A stretch of 64,000 nucleotides of DNA from Delphinapterus leucas. Taxonomy: Eukaryota > Chordata > Mammalia > Artiodactyla > Monodontidae. The DNA is taken from contig NW_022098001.1 of the NCBI RefSeq assembly GCF_002288925.2, positions 10,442,582 to 10,506,581 on the forward strand. The letters are read 5' to 3'. The position numbers and the translations under genes are program-made. The notes beneath the pieces are model-generated. The model was not told the DNA's origin, ran no database searches, and saw only the letters and a program-made list of their open reading frames with translations. This document shows positions 28,441-41,049 of the stretch, piece by piece. Numbering within the stretch: position 1 is the first letter of the stretch; every line of letters begins with the position of its first letter.

Positions 28441-29719
28441 AATATAAGTTATCATCATCGGATACTAACGACCCCACTAGCATTTAACCCCAAATCCAAT
28501 CTTGCCAGGCCCCACTGAGCCAGGAAGGACCTTACCAACTTGATATAGGTGGGACTCTTTTCATCTAATACAGCCACCCATCCGCTCAAGCCACTGACCC
28601 ATTTCAAGAGTGTATTTCAAACACAAGGATTACAATCAGGCCTTTTTGCAATTTCACAGGTATGCTCTCTGCAGGCTTTTTGCATTCAACTGGCACCTCC
28701 CAGCTGTTGACACTGTATTAGGGACCCAGGCACTGACAAGGTGGATAAGTTCTTCGAGCGAAGTTGTTGCCCTTTGCTGTTCTAACTTCAGCCTCTTGCC
28801 CTGTCTCTCCATCGACTGGAGGATGTGGGCTGGCAGTGAGCATGGCTGCAGGCCAGCGCAGGAGTAGAGGGGGCTTGCTCAGTGTACACTGGTGACACTT
28901 GGACAAACTGGAGCTGATGGAAAAATCAGAGCGCAAAGCTTCAGCCCTGGGAAACACCGTCGATGGACTTCGCCAGGCCCAAACAACGGCTGGGCCACTT
29001 GTGGCAACATAAAAGGCTGACATCCTGGCCGTGAGTAATGTGCTCTTGGCAGCTGTTAAAAGGGGCCTATAACCCCACTGGCTCCCGGACCCAGCCGGAC
29101 AGGCCAGGTGCAGGCTGACAGGAGAGCTGTGTTGATTCTAAAGGCCAGAGATGTTATTTTGAGGTTTGACTGTTTATGTCTCATTACTGCTAATTTCCAT
29201 GAGTTTGCAGGCCTCAGTCTGTCAGCCCCACCTCTGGTGGAGAAATCCATCTACACATGAAGGCTATTCACTAACCTATCCCCATCCCCCAAGTTTTTGT
29301 TTGGTGACAATCTCTTCTGGGAATATGATCTTCGTGTGGAGGTTTCTCAAGAAATTTGGGTTTGTGGGTCCCTCTGCCCTGAAGTCTCTCACTGGGTACG
29401 AGCAGGGCTGGCCTGGGACACATTTAAACGTTTACCTTCTACCCTCCCCTTAGAGTGCTTGTGACTATTAAGACAGTGGCCTGTGCAAATACATAAAAAG
29501 TGTTAGCTTCCTCTTCCATGGCTAGAAAATTCAAAGGAAAAGGATCAGATCAACAAGACAAAGAATATGCAACATGCAGGACTAAATTTGACAAGAAATG
29601 TGCAGGAGACAAAGGGCTCGCCTCCCCTGGGCACTTCTGGTACATTCCCCATGCTGCCCTTTGACCGTATGGGCCCTCATCCCACATCGTCCCTTCCTGG
29701 CCCCTGGTTGTAACTCTTC
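28441..29719. other. Non-coding unique sequence
   Basis: No clear repeat. A slightly GC-richer block at 28720-29110 contains a few CpGs. Short frames only. Confidence 0.4.
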
Positions 29720-30060
29720 TGACAAAGGCATGTTTTGGGTTTTTATTATGGAAAGTTTTAAACATATACAAAGGAAATCGAATAGTATAATGAACGCTCC
29801 TGTACCCATTCCATGCTGCTATTTCTAGATTATGTATACCTCTCCTCTCCCTCCCCACTCCGTTCTTATTTTTTTCACAGATTTTAAAGTAAACTTTATA
29901 TACATTAAAATGCACAGCTCTTAGCTGCACAAGTTTGACAAATGGATACACCACCCATGTAACTTATACCCTATCACAATATAGAATTTCCAGGTCCCCA
30001 GAAGTTCCCTCATGTACCTTTCCAGTCAATCCCCCCAGACAGCCATTGTTCTGATTTTTT
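29720..30060 (-). mobile_element. Old L1 3' region fragments
   Basis: TTTTATTATGGAAAGTTTTA, then 'CATATACAAAGGAAATCGAATAG', and later AGTTCCCTCATGTACCTTTC plus CAGTCAATCCCCCCAGACAG match known reverse-oriented L1 3' sequence. Confidence 0.5.
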
Positions 30061-30975
30061 TTCTTAAACCTCAGTGTTGTTTTTTTTTTTTTGGCCTGTT
30101 TTAGAACTGACAAAGATTTTTCTTATCTGTGTCCTATCTCTGACCTCTGCTCTCAGTTTCCTAAGACAGGAGCCAGCTTATCTGCTGAGACAATACACCT
30201 CTATCTACTGGTAGGTGCCAATGGATGGATATGTTGAGGCTCTCAAGTCTAGTCATTTCACAGAGGTCTTTGTTGATATAGGTATTATACCCAAAGGATC
30301 CTTCTTCCAAGGTGAGGGCTGTGGCCAGCTCGGTTGGAGGAGACCACTCTTATTCCCCCGGGTGTGTTGTGTGTGAAGCTAGCCAGGGAGGGATACAGGA
30401 TTTCTACTGTATACGGAAACTGTACAAATATACTGATACACAGGCACATCTTGCTTGAGAGATCTTTGCTTATGAGAGAAAGATCTTTCTACTTCCTCCC
30501 ATCATTACCAGGGCTTATTCTCACTGTTGTGGGCCCATCTGCCTGAGCCAAGCTCCCCTGACCCTTTCTTCTGCTTGGCTGTAACACTGCTATTCCCTCT
30601 TTCTCTGAGATGGGTCCTGACATGGCTGACAGGCACCAGGCTCCTCCTCATTTTCCAGCTGTAACCGAGGGACGGGTTTGAACATTGGAGAATGCCACCA
30701 ACACAAAATTTAGATTTTTTTTTCTATAGTTGATATTCAGGTGTTTTCTCTGAGGTAAGATAGCTACCTTTTAATGACGTTCCTGGTCTGATAGTGAAAC
30801 TGTGCCTCAGCTGAGCATCTGTTCTGTGCCAGGCTCTCAATCAGCTTCTAAGATAAGTTATCAGTAAAATGGTACCCCAAATAGCTGGCTCTGTAAGTTG
30901 CTCAGTAGGGCTTTGGCCCTTCAGATGAACTAGGGCTTGCTTCACTGGGGAGAATTGATAACATTGCTATCATTA
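30061..30975. other. Non-coding sequence without recognised features
   Basis: A T run near 30078 and unique sequence; no gene seen. Confidence 0.4.
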
Positions 30976-31310
30976 TAACTATAATATGTTGAGCACCCAC
31001 TGTGGCCAGGTGCTTTATATACTTTATCTCTACTAGGGCTTTTGGAGGAATCCATTTTAGTCTTTAGAGGAGAAGAAGGGAACACCATTTATGGTATTTA
31101 AATGTTATAACTGGCATCTCAGCCTATGATCTAAGTACTGTTATTATCCTCTCTTTACAGATGGTGAAACAGAAGATTAAATGAGTTAATACAGTAAGGT
31201 CCTTAAAACAGAGTCTGACCCATATAAAGCACTATATAAACATTTCTTATATTATTACTAGGTAACTAACTCACTCAAGTTTGCATAGCTAGTAAGGAGC
31301 AAAGAAGGGG
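30976..31310. mobile_element. Overlapping MIR remnants
   Basis: A reverse MIR (GAGCACCCACTGTGGCCAGG, then TTACAGATGGTGAAACAG) appears interrupted by a sense MIR end (ATTAAATGAGTTAATACAGT with a following CAGAGTCTGACCC). Confidence 0.5.
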
Positions 31311-32195
31311 CCTTGAATAGGTGGTCCTTCCTCTACCCCACTACTCCAGGGATGGTTTCTGAGGCCTTGGACCCAGAAGATATGGTACTAAACTTGAGCT
31401 CAGTTCCTGGTATTTGGCAAGGGGCTGGTGGGATCTGGGATCTACAATGGGATAGGAGAGGTTTCTCTCAAGATGAATACGGAGGCTGCCTCTGGATTCT
31501 GCTCCCTGGGAAGAAATTTGCATGCTGTCCTCTTAAAAAAGGCTTTGTTGGTACATCTGCCGGTTGCTTAGAGTCCTGGTCAATTAGATGGCTGTTAATC
31601 ACAGATGTATCCAAGGCATTACCCACAGGAAATCCAACTAATATAAATATTTATTAAGTGCCTTTTATGTGCTGAGGCAATTAAATAGGTTCTCAGAAAC
31701 GTGTGCATTTTGGCAGGTCTCTGAAATAATCTTTACCGTGACCTCGATGCCCTGGCTTCCATCTATTTTCTGACTTCACCTTTTTTTCGTCTCTGGTTTG
31801 CTCACTGTGTTCCAGCTACACTGGCCATCTTCGTATTCCACTGAAACAGCAAGCTTATGTCCATCTCAGGACCTGTGCAGATGCTCTTCTCAGTCTGGAA
31901 ATCTCCTCTCCCAGATCTGCTTGTGGCTGGCTCCTTCCCTTCCCTCAGGTCTCAGCTCCAGAATCCCCATCCTGAGAGGCCTAACTAATGTAGAGCCACT
32001 CCCATCTCCCTCTGCTTTTTTTTTTTTTTTTAAATTACATTGCTTTGTTTATTTCCCACCTAGTACTCATCCCAAACTGAAATTACTTTACTATTACTTA
32101 GGAAGCTGGCTGGCCGGGGGCATATTTAATGCTGAATCCTCAGTGCCTGGAACAGTGATCTCAGTTAGTATTTGTCACATGCATGGTGGTTAATA
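31311..32195. other. Non-coding sequence with a short L2 piece
   Basis: ATATTTATTAAGTGCCTTTT at 31647 is a reverse L2 end. The interval around 31860-32180 has the character of a sense L2 (CAGGTCTCAGCTCCAGAATC, CCTCAGTGCCTGGAACAGTG). No gene seen. Confidence 0.4.
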
Positions 32196-32330
32196 ATTGT
32201 GCATTCCACTTGGATAATGCTTTGCTGCCACTCATAGCCATGTGGTCCTCCCAACAACCAGAGGGGACAGGGAAGGCCATTGTACTTACCTTACAGAAAG
32301 AGAAACTGAGTCTCAGTTATGGACACTGAC
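32196..32330 (-). mobile_element. MIR SINE remnant
   Basis: GGTCCTCCCAACAACCAGAG followed by TTACAGAAAGAGAAACTGAG is the reverse MIR core. Confidence 0.6.
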
Positions 32331-32856
32331 TCTAGACATGGTGCTTGTTCCTTATTTTCCCTTTTAAATTTTTTGCATCCTTCCCTGTATGTCCAGCTCT
32401 AGGCTGGAAGCTAAAGTTTTAACATTTACTTTATTTGAGGGAAGCTTGCCCTCTGGAGCTTGTGCAGGCTTGTGCCACAGCAGGGAAATCAAAAGTATAT
32501 TTGAAACAGCAAATGAAGACTCTGCAGAGCTTCCAGCAGGAGACGTTGAATCTGCTGCTCCTTTGTAGATCTTTGAAACGGGAAGAATTTTCTTCTACCT
32601 TTAATGGTTTCTGGAAAAGCTATCTTAAAATAGAATGAGTAAAATGGTCCTTTAATCCTTGATTTCTGTCACTGGAAAAGGCAGTATGAGATAACACTGG
32701 GGCATTGGGAGTTGGGGAGGACTGCTCCTTGTAGAGGAACTGAATGTGTCTATGTGGAGGTGGGGATGTTTTCTCTCTGAGTGGTGGGTGCCCTGTGTGA
32801 CAGAATGATGACTATCTCCTACCTGGGGACATTTAAAATAAGACTCAGTTTTTAAA

Positions 32857-32860
<4 letters not shown>
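32331..32860. other. Non-coding sequence without recognised features
   Basis: Unique sequence with short frames only. Confidence 0.4.

Positions 32861-32898
<38 letters not shown>
32861..32898 (+). repeat. (CA)n microsatellite
   Basis: Nineteen uninterrupted CA units. Confidence 0.95.
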
Positions 32899-32901
<3 letters not shown>

Positions 32902-32989
32902 AGCGATGATTATTATTTGCATTTCAAAAGGATTTCTCTGATGATAAAATAATTATTTTATTGATAATATCCAGATAACTTTTGAGTAT

Positions 32990-33185
32990 TTTAGATACTG
33001 TGTCAGGCACTTTTACATAGAGTCTCTTATTCAGTGCGCACAAACCTCCTTTGAGGTGAGTGTTTTATCTACACTATTCAGAGGAGAAACTAAAACTCAA
33101 AGAGAGGGTTTAAGGACCTTGCCTAAAGTTACACAGTAAGTGGCAGATTAATTGGGAACTAAATCCAATGTTCTTCTAAAAATAT
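32990..33185 (-). mobile_element. MIR SINE remnant
   Basis: GATACTGTGTCAGGCACTTT, GAGGAGAAACTAAAACTCAA and 'CTAAAGTTACACAGTAAGTGG' follow the reverse MIR consensus over most of its length. Confidence 0.7.
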
Positions 33186-33771
33186 GGTCCTAAATAGGTA
33201 ATTGTCCTACAACACACAAAATACGATTCCATTTAATGAAAAATGTATTCCCCTTCAATGTTTCAGCACTTTTTCCTTCAATCAACCACTATTTATTGCC
33301 CTGTGTCACACACAGGTCTTTCAGGCACATACTCAGCGTAACAGCGTGTTTAGCTCTTACATGCCCTGGAGCGCACAGTGCTGGCTCAAACATCCTGTTT
33401 TGAGGACCCATGTTTAGAAATCTGTTCCACTTAAAGAGAGATGAGGACAGTTTGAAAGAACTAAAAACAACTTGGTACAATTAACATGTCAATAGCAGCG
33501 GCATGAAGTGCAAGGTTGAGTAATTTGGGCCTGTGTGAACAAACAATTGAAATAATTCAAGCTCCTTGCTTTGTGAGTGGGGTGTGTGTGTGTGTGTGTA
33601 CATGCATGCACAGAAGCCTACCTTACAAGCATCTGTTTTTGAATTGGCATTAACAGAGCAATCAATCACCAACATAATTTTCACCTTAATTTATTGGATT
33701 TCCATAGGAATACTTGGATAGAAAGAAACTGAAGAACGGTAGAATTTCAACACAGTTCCAGGCTGATGAAT
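33186..33771. other. Non-coding sequence with a short (GT)n
   Basis: A short GT run lies at 33581-33600; nothing else is recognised. Confidence 0.45.
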
Positions 33772-33787
33772 CCAGCCTCAGTATTTT

Positions 33788-34000
33788 TTTTTTTTTTATT
33801 TTTTTTTTTGTGGAACGCGGGCCTCTCACTGCTGTGGCCTCTCCCGTGGCAGAGCACAGGCTCCGGACGCGCAGGCTCAGCGGCCATGGCTCACGGGCCC
33901 AGCCGCTCCGCGGCACGTGGGATCTTCCCGGACCGGGGCACGAGCCCGTGTCCCCTGCATCAGCAGGCGGACTCTCAACCACTGCGCCACCAGGGAAACC
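33788..34000 (-). mobile_element. CHR-type SINE (young copy), reverse orientation
   Basis: A long T tract broken by A is followed by the reverse-complement body. Duplications CCAGCCTCAGTATTTT (33772-33787) and CCAGCCTCAGTACTTT (34001-34016) differ at one base. Confidence 0.93.
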
Positions 34001-34016
34001 CCAGCCTCAGTACTTT

Positions 34017-34690
34017 TGAGCTAAGGACAGAGAGGCTGAAAGAAACTCAAGGTCTTTCAGTAAAGAAAGGCCCCAGCTAACAGCTTGTGGCTGCCAACAA
34101 CGATGACTGTGGAAGACTCTGTGCTCATTCCTGGACTTCTGTTTGCTCCTAAGCAGAGATATTTGCTTGTGACTGATTGGAAGATTCTTTTCCTCAGGTT
34201 CAGTAGCACTGCAATGTGGAAAGGGATTTAGTTTAATGCCTGAGTGGGGCACCATGGTGCAACAGGCTTGAACGCTGAAATTCCTACGTGAATAGCTCCT
34301 TCCCCGGCATCTCCTGGGCGGCGCTCAGACACACGCAGACACCTTGTCCCGAGGAGCCTGGATGAAGGCCAGAAGTTGCGCACAGCATGTGTGGGTGTTG
34401 AATCAACATACCTGGTTATGACTCTCCAGGGACTCTTTGAAGGTTATGCAACTCCAGCTAAGAGGATGGGCTTTCCTTACTAGCTTTACACACTGGATTA
34501 ACTTTTTTAAAAACAAACAACAGTTTCTCTACTCTCTTTTTAAGACGTTTTTATGTCTTTGTTTCTGGCTAAGTAGTGTTTAGGGAAGGGAGAAATAATT
34601 CTATTAGGCATAATAATGTTTTTTCTAATTTTCATGGGCAAGACACTTAACTGGTGGAATATGAAAGAAGCATAAGGCAATTAAACATAT
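34017..34690. other. Non-coding sequence without recognised features
   Basis: Unique sequence; no gene seen. Confidence 0.4.
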
Positions 34691-34704
34691 TGTTGCATAT
34701 TTTA

Positions 34705-35010
34705 TTTATTTATTTATTTTTGGCTGAGTTGGGTCTTTGTTGCTGCGCGTGGGCTTTCTCGAGTTGTGGCGAGCAGGGCCTACTCTTCGTTGTGGTGCGT
34801 GGGCTTCTCATTGCGGTGGCTTCTCTTGTTGCGGAGCACGGGCTCTAGGTGTGCAGGCTTCAGTAGTTGTGGCGTGTGGGCTCAGTAGCGGTGGTGCACG
34901 GGCTTAGTTGCTCCGCAGCATGTGGAATCTTCCCGGACCAGGGATCAAACCCATGTCCACTGCATTGGCAGGTGGATTCTTATCCACTGTGCCACCAGGG
35001 GAGTCCCTAG
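34705..35010 (-). mobile_element. Older, longer CHR-type SINE, reverse orientation
   Basis: A (TTTA)n head, a GC-rich body with GTTGCTGCGCGTGGGCTTTC and ATGTGGAATCTTCCCGGACC, and the tRNA-derived end GTGCCACCAGGGGAGTCCC. It is about 100 bp longer than the young copies. Exact duplications TGTTGCATATTTTA flank it (34691-34704, 35011-35024). Confidence 0.88.
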
Positions 35011-35024
35011 TGTTGCATATTTTA

Positions 35025-35869
35025 AAAAGAAAACTCATTTCTTTTCAAAATACAAGAGCTACTTCTGTTTAATGACTGTTTTTTGTTTTGTTTTTTTTTT
35101 TGCATTGACTTGACACCAAAAGTTTTATTAATTTCGTTTAGGAAATAGTCAAAACTGTTTCTTAGGGTCACATAGCCTTAGTTAGCTGAATGAAGTTTTT
35201 ACCATTTATTATGTTGCAGGTGGGTTGAGATTCTTCTTTTCCCCTGGTCTCGTAGTTCCATATAGAAGGCTTTCCTTAAAGTAACATTCCCAGTCTCTCT
35301 CTAGCCCTCTACCTCTGGTTTGTTTGGGCATAAGAACTGGGCCTTCATGGCTCAGCCCCTTTGGACTTCACTTACCTCTTGGCCCAGCTGTCTGCAGAAA
35401 ACATGTCCTCTGGTCTGCTCCCCACGTAGTATAGTTGCAGGGCACCATCCATCCTTGAGAGGAAAGCCTTTGGTTTTCCAGCTCTTCCTGTGACCAGGCA
35501 GATAAGTTTAATTTGGGGCAACATGTGAGTCCACTGTGGTCACAGATGTAAAGCCACATCCTCTAATCCAGCCTTAGTAGGAATCAAGGAAAGAGTTTTG
35601 ATTTTCAACTAACTCTTGTGTCTCTCAGTCGGTTTTAAACTCTGGAGGGGAAAAAAGGGCTTAGTTCTCTAAAACCTCAACAGATATGATGTTATATAGG
35701 CAAATTCCCAGCTAATGTTTTTCTATAACCTATCTTTTTGGAGTAGGAGTAATTTTTTGGTCAATATTTCAAGGTTAGATAGTGCAACTATAAACTATAA
35801 GAAATATGAATCATTTAGGATTAAACTTCATTTTCATTTTTTATTTTATTAGTTTTCATTTAAAAATAG
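35025..35869. other. Non-coding sequence without recognised features
   Basis: Unique AT-rich sequence with a T run near 35090. No gene seen. Confidence 0.4.
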
Positions 35870-35879
35870 TTGCCCTTTG

Positions 35880-36094
35880 GGGGGCTTCCCTGGTGGCGCA
35901 GTGGTAGAGAGTCTGCCTGCTGATGCAGGGAACACGGGTTCGTGCCCCGGTCTGGGAAGAACCCACATGCCGCGGAGCGGCTAGGCCCGTGAGCCATGGC
36001 CGCTGAGCCTGCGCGTCCGGAGCCTGTGCTCCGCAACGGGAGAGGCCACAACAGTGAGAGGCCTCCATACCGCAAAAACAAAAAACAAAAAAAC
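35880..36094 (+). mobile_element. CHR-type SINE (young copy)
   Basis: Complete body and an A tail broken by C. Exact duplications TTGCCCTTTG at 35870-35879 and 36095-36104. Confidence 0.94.
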
Positions 36095-36104
36095 TTGCCC
36101 TTTG

Positions 36105-36401
36105 AACATAATTTGGAAAAGGGAAAAAAGTAGGATAAATACTCTTATAAGACCAACACTCAAAATATACCGAAACCAATGTTTTGGTATATTTCATTTA
36201 AGAATATTTTCTATGAGTAATATACCCTTGTAGCTGCCTTAGTCATTTTGTAAGGGAGGCTGCTGATATATTATTGATCACCCCAAGGGCAGAATCTTGA
36301 CTTAACAGTTAGCTGTGGTCCATCTAATTTGTCTATAATTAGAGAGCTTCTTTAACTTAGAACTTCAGGATGACAACAAAGTAATTTGTTGAGATGGACC
36401 A
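36105..36401. other. Non-coding AT-rich sequence
   Basis: Nothing recognised. Confidence 0.4.
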
Positions 36402-36413
36402 AACCCACTCTTT

Positions 36414-36708
36414 TTTTTTTTTAATTGTTTTTGGAGTATAGTTGATTTACAATGTTGTGTTACTTTCTGCTGTACAGCAAAGTGAATCAGTTATACATAT
36501 ATCCACTATTTTTTAGATTCTTTTCCCATATAGGCCATTACAGAGTATTGAGTAGAGTTCCCTGTGCTATACAGTAGGTCCTTATTAGTTATCTATTTTA
36601 TATATAGTAGTGTGTATATGTCAGTCCCAATCTCCCAATTTATCCCTCCACCTCCCTTACCCCTGGTAACCATAAGTTTGTTTTCTACATCTGTGACTCT
36701 TATTTCTG
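36414..36708 (-). mobile_element. 5'-truncated L1, cetartiodactyl type 3' UTR
   Basis: A T tract (the reverse of the A tail) is followed by TTTTTGGAGTATAGTTGATT, 'GTACAGCAAAGTGAATCAG' and AGATTCTTTTCCCATATAGG, an abundant L1 3' end in whales and relatives. Imperfect duplications (ACCCACTCTT and GCCCACTCTT) flank it. Confidence 0.82.
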
Positions 36709-37009
36709 CAAGCCCACTCTTAGTAAAGAGAATTGGAGTTCACTTACAAGATTACATGCAACAAACTACAAAAAATTGAGGAGTGTCATATAACTCCAGT
36801 CCCTAGTTCTTCCTCACCAAGGATGTCATAACTTTCTCCAGTGTGTGCTCCCTCCAGCAGTCTGCAAAACTGCTGGTTGCCTGCTGCCTTGCTGTGTGTG
36901 GGCATCATCAGGAGCCTGGCGGTGCTTCTGAAACAGGAAGGGGACAGGACACAGTCATCAAAAGAAGGAAGAGGGGAACACAACCACTGAGAAAAACAGT
37001 ATACAGACA

Positions 37010-37635
37010 AAAACTGGTTAGAACCAACTAGGCCCAAGATGGTGGAAAATTCGACTTCCGGCAGACTTTGAGCCTCATTATATGCTCATTATAATACATT
37101 AGCGTATGCTAAATGACATACCCACTGGCGCCATGACAGACACCATGACAGTTCCGAGGCCAACCATAAAAGACCAAAAAGTGGTCAGTGGCCCAATTCC
37201 TGGAAATCCCCACCTCTTCCCTAAAATAGTTAGAATATTCCTTCCATTGGTTAGTATGAAATTACCCAGCCCATAAAAACTAACAACCCCATACTCTGGG
37301 GCCTGCTCGCACCTTCTGAGAACCACCTCATTCTGCCTATGGAATGTGTATCCTCTCAAAAAGCCTGCTTCCATTTTAACTATGGCTCTCTTTTGAAGGA
37401 CGCTCACTTGGCAGCCCATCCCAGGGACTTGCCTAAGACCTGGGATGTGACCATTCTCTCGTCCTCGCTTCTCCTGCAACACTTCAGCTTTCTGTTTCCC
37501 TTGCTGAGTGCACTGGCTGGCCGCTAAGGCCTCCCGAGTGGGCTATGCACCCATGCTCCCCTTGGGGTTGCAATCTCTCTGTCCAGTCAGTTTTCTCTTG
37601 GGCACTGTAACCATGGGAAGGACATCTTAAAGATG
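37010..37635 (+). mobile_element. Probable solo LTR of an endogenous retrovirus
   Basis: The segment has a long terminal repeat layout. A left part with 'CCCAAGATGGTGG' and GACTTCCGGC is followed by a TATA-like CCCATAAAAACTAACAACCC, a GC-richer stretch, then a T/C-rich right part. No gag, pol or env sequence adjoins it, so it looks like a solo LTR. Exact ends and target duplication were not found. Class assignment (gammaretrovirus-like) is tentative. Confidence 0.55.
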
Positions 37636-37649
37636 TGGAAAGACTCATT

Positions 37650-38105
37650 TCCTCTGGAGTCTGAGTTGAAGAAGGACACCCTCACAGGCAGAACACAAAT
37701 TTCAGGAACACTTCCTGTGTATATATCATTTAATATTGCTATCTACTACAACCCTGCAGCAACTGAGAGGGATTAATGATTAATCATCCAATAATGCTGG
37801 CTGCATGGAGCTATAGCTTCATTTAAAAACATGGTTGTAAATTATGTACTACATATATCCAATAAAAGCCAGTGTTTCCCAAAAAGTATTCCTCAGAAAA
37901 GAGAGAGTCACTGTATGTTCAAGTCTTTATAAAGTCTATCATATTATAGAATATTAATTATTTTGTTTTGAATAACAATGTGTTATTCAGGGAAGACATT
38001 TTAGTTTTAAAAAAACTGCAGTCAGTTCTAGCTTTCCATTTTTCCATGTTTCTTCAGGTCACCTGCTGGAATCTTTAAAAGTTAGTTAAGTAATTAATAC
38101 GAAGG
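37650..38105. other. Non-coding sequence without recognised features
   Basis: AT-rich; a possible decayed MIR near 37700. No gene seen. Confidence 0.4.
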
Positions 38106-38114
38106 CAATAGTTC

Positions 38115-38612
38115 ATTCTTGAGTGTGATGCTTAATTTTATATGTTGACTTGACTGGCCATGGGGTGCCAGGATTAAGCATTGTTTCTGGGTGTGTCCGG
38201 GAGGGTGTTTTCTGGAGAGATTGGCATTTGCATCAGTGGACTCAGAGAAGTAAATTGCCTTCCCCAACGTGGTGGACACCATCCAATCGGTTGAGGCGAG
38301 GGCCTGAATAGAACAAAAGGTGGAGGAAGAAAGAATTCACACCTCACCCCTCTCACCCCCCCACCCCTGCTCTGCTGAGCTGGGACAACTCATCTCCTCT
38401 TCCTCATCTTCTCCTGCCCTCAGATCGGGATCGAGCTCCCCTGGTACTCAGGCCTTCTGACTCTCGACTGCATTACGTCACTGGCTTTCCTGGGTCTCCA
38501 GCTTGTAGATTGTGGGATATTTTAGTCTGCATATTCACGTGAGTAATTCTTTGTAATAAATCTCCTCTTATATTCTATTGGTTCTGTTTCTCTGGAGAAC
38601 CCTAATACACTG
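38115..38612 (-). mobile_element. Ancient repeat with L1-like 3' end sequence, family uncertain
   Basis: The interval opens with TGTGATGCTTAATTTTATAT and 'GTTGACTTGACTGGCCATGGG', and closes with GGTTCTGTTTCTCTGGAGAA and CCCTAATACA. Its reverse complement is a very common old mammalian repeat. I do not assign the subfamily. Confidence 0.55.
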
Positions 38613-38759
38613 AGGTCATAACTACACAATTGTAAGCGTTGGTTATATTTGTAAGTAAGCCTTTTCTAGATTACTTTTAAAAAGCGTTGTGTTTATATTA
38701 ATGGATATTGCAAATATACAACTATGTGGCGAATTTTAAAAACCAGCTACCCTAAAACT

Positions 38760-39613
38760 GAATAATAAAAAACCAAATAATCCAATTAAAAATTGGCAAA
38801 GGATCTGAATAGACATTCCTCCAAGGAAGATATACAAGTGGCCAATAAGCACATGAAAATATGCACAGCATGATCATTCACCAGGGAAATGCAAATCAAA
38901 GGCACAACGAGATATCACTTCACATTCACTAGGATGGCTAGAGTCAAAAAGTCAGATAACAACAAATGTTGGTGAGGACATGCAGAAGTTGGAACATTCA
39001 TACACTGCTAATGGGAGTGTAGAACAGTGTGGCTGCTTTGTAAAACAGTCTGGCAGTTCCTCAAACGATTAATCATAATTTCCCTATGACCCAGCAATTC
39101 TAAAATTAGATATATACCCAAGCAAAATGAAAACATATGTCCACACAGAAAATTGTACATGAATGTCAATAGAAGCATAATTCATAATAGCCAAAAGGTG
39201 GAAACAACCTAAATGTCTATCAATTGATGAGTGGATAAACTAGATGTTGTATAACCACATAGTAGAATATTGTTCAACCATAAAGAGAAACAAAGTACAC
39301 ATATATGCTATAGCATGGATGAGCCTTGAAACCATTATGCTAAGTGAAAGATGCCAGTTACAAAGGACCACATATTATATGGTTCCATTTGTATGAAAGT
39401 CCAGAACACAAAAATCTATAGAACAGAAAGTAGATTAGTGGTTGCTTAGAGTTGGGGGAGGGGGTAAGGACATAGTGGGTGACAGTTAAAGGTTATGAGA
39501 TTTCTCCTTGAGGTGATGAAAATGTTCTACAATTGTGAATATACTAAAAACCATTGCATTGCACACTTTAAATTGGTGGATTGTGTGGTACAAGGATTCT
39601 ATCAAAAAAAAAA
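38760..39613 (+). mobile_element. L1 LINE, 3' part of ORF2 and 3' UTR
   Basis: AATTGGCAAAGGATCTGAAT, GGGAAATGCAAATCAAAGGC, 'GTATATACCCAAG'-like and GAGTGGATAAAC stretches are the end of L1 reverse-transcriptase ORF2. The 3' UTR follows, ending in an A run at 39604-39613. The frame is broken by stops, so it is a dead copy. Confidence 0.85.
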
Positions 39614-40710
39614 GCAAGTGAGCACAAGAAATTCAACATCATCTATCAATAAAATATACTTATCTACTGAAAAACAAGTCCACTGTCCTAATATTCTACA
39701 GTCGGTTTTATCTTGCAATACAATTTCCAGGGCCAGAAGCTTATATGGAATAAAGAATGTGTATGTCCTAAATAAGATAAAACAAAACGCAGTGACACAC
39801 ACATACAAACCTTGTAGGTCACTGTTAATGAGTGCTAGGAAATCAGCTCCTTATTCGGAAAACTAATAAATAAAGAGAAAGAATCAAGCATTTATCCTGC
39901 ATATTGCATCTTAGGGTAGTCAAGAGTTGGTGTGAGAAAGTTTCTCCTTGTAGAAGTATGCCAGCTAATAAATGAGGAAAGAATGATAGAATTTCACCAT
40001 TTTGCACCCCTAATGCAATAGTGGATCAAGGTAATGGCCATATTATGGCAAAAAGAAAGACAACAAAGCATTATGTGCCTCCTTGTGAAAGTACTCAGTA
40101 CCATCCATGAAATATTCTTGCCACTGAACAAATAGACTGTGACTGTGATAAAGTCTCTAGAGCTAACTACAAGTTTCCAGAAAGAGAGGGAACCAGAAGA
40201 ACATGTCATGTGATATTGCAGGGATGGAATGAGCAAAATTCCAGATATGGGAAACTCTCAAAGACAAATCAATGAATACACTGTATGAAAAGGAAGAAAG
40301 AGCAAGAGGAAGGAGGACATCTATCGATTCACACAGAATTAAAAAACTTATTGACCAAATGAAATGGCTGCACCTGGTCTGGATCCTGATTTAAACAACT
40401 TTATGAGACAGCTGCGGAAATTCAAACACTAAATATTTGATAATATGAAGGAATAATTAACTTTTCAATGTGCTATAAAGGTGTTGCAGTTGTATTTTTA
40501 AAAAGACCTTTATCACAAGGATACATATTGAAATATTTTTGGATAAAATGATGTGATGTCTGGGATTTGCTTAAAAACAATCCAGGAAGGAGGACGTGCG
40601 GGAGTATAAAAAAACATTGGCCGTGAGTTGGTAATTGCTGAGAGTTCTATATATTTCTGCTTATGTTTGAAATGTTTTGTAATGAAAAAAATTTTTTTGA
40701 AAAGGAAAAA
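39614..40710 (+). mobile_element. Older L1 3' UTR sequence
   Basis: AGAGGGAACCAGAAGAACAT, AAACTCTCAAAGACAAATCA and GGGATTTGCTTAAAAACAAT, ending TTTGTAATGAAAAAAATTTT, match an old L1 3' region. The left ~350 bases are unassigned. Confidence 0.5.
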
Positions 40711-41049
40711 GTATCACTTTGCAAACAATTTAGACAGAAGTGAAGAGGAGGTGGCCTGGAAAATTGGTAGGTATCTCTTTAGAGATGATGAAGACGCTGA
40801 TATCAAACTTGCCCCTGAGGAGTTTGAATAAAATTTTTTCATGAAATGTGAGAGTGGAAAAAAATTTTTAACAGTATATTTTCTATGCATGTGGTTTTGG
40901 ATATGTATTTTAAACTAAATTAATAAATCATATAAGAAGATAATTAAATATTTCATCTTCATCGCTAAAAGTTTGCATATTCCAGTTTCGTGTCCCCTGC
41001 CCCTAAAAGCTCAATTGTTTTAAATTTTTTAATAGGATATTTTGGGATT

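Noticed and set aside
40628..40831. A 67-codon frame with an acidic C-terminus (EEEVAWKIGRYLF, then DDEDADIKLAPEEFE)
   Set aside because: It starts in old L1 3' UTR and no parent gene is recognised; a retrocopy fragment is possible but unsupported.
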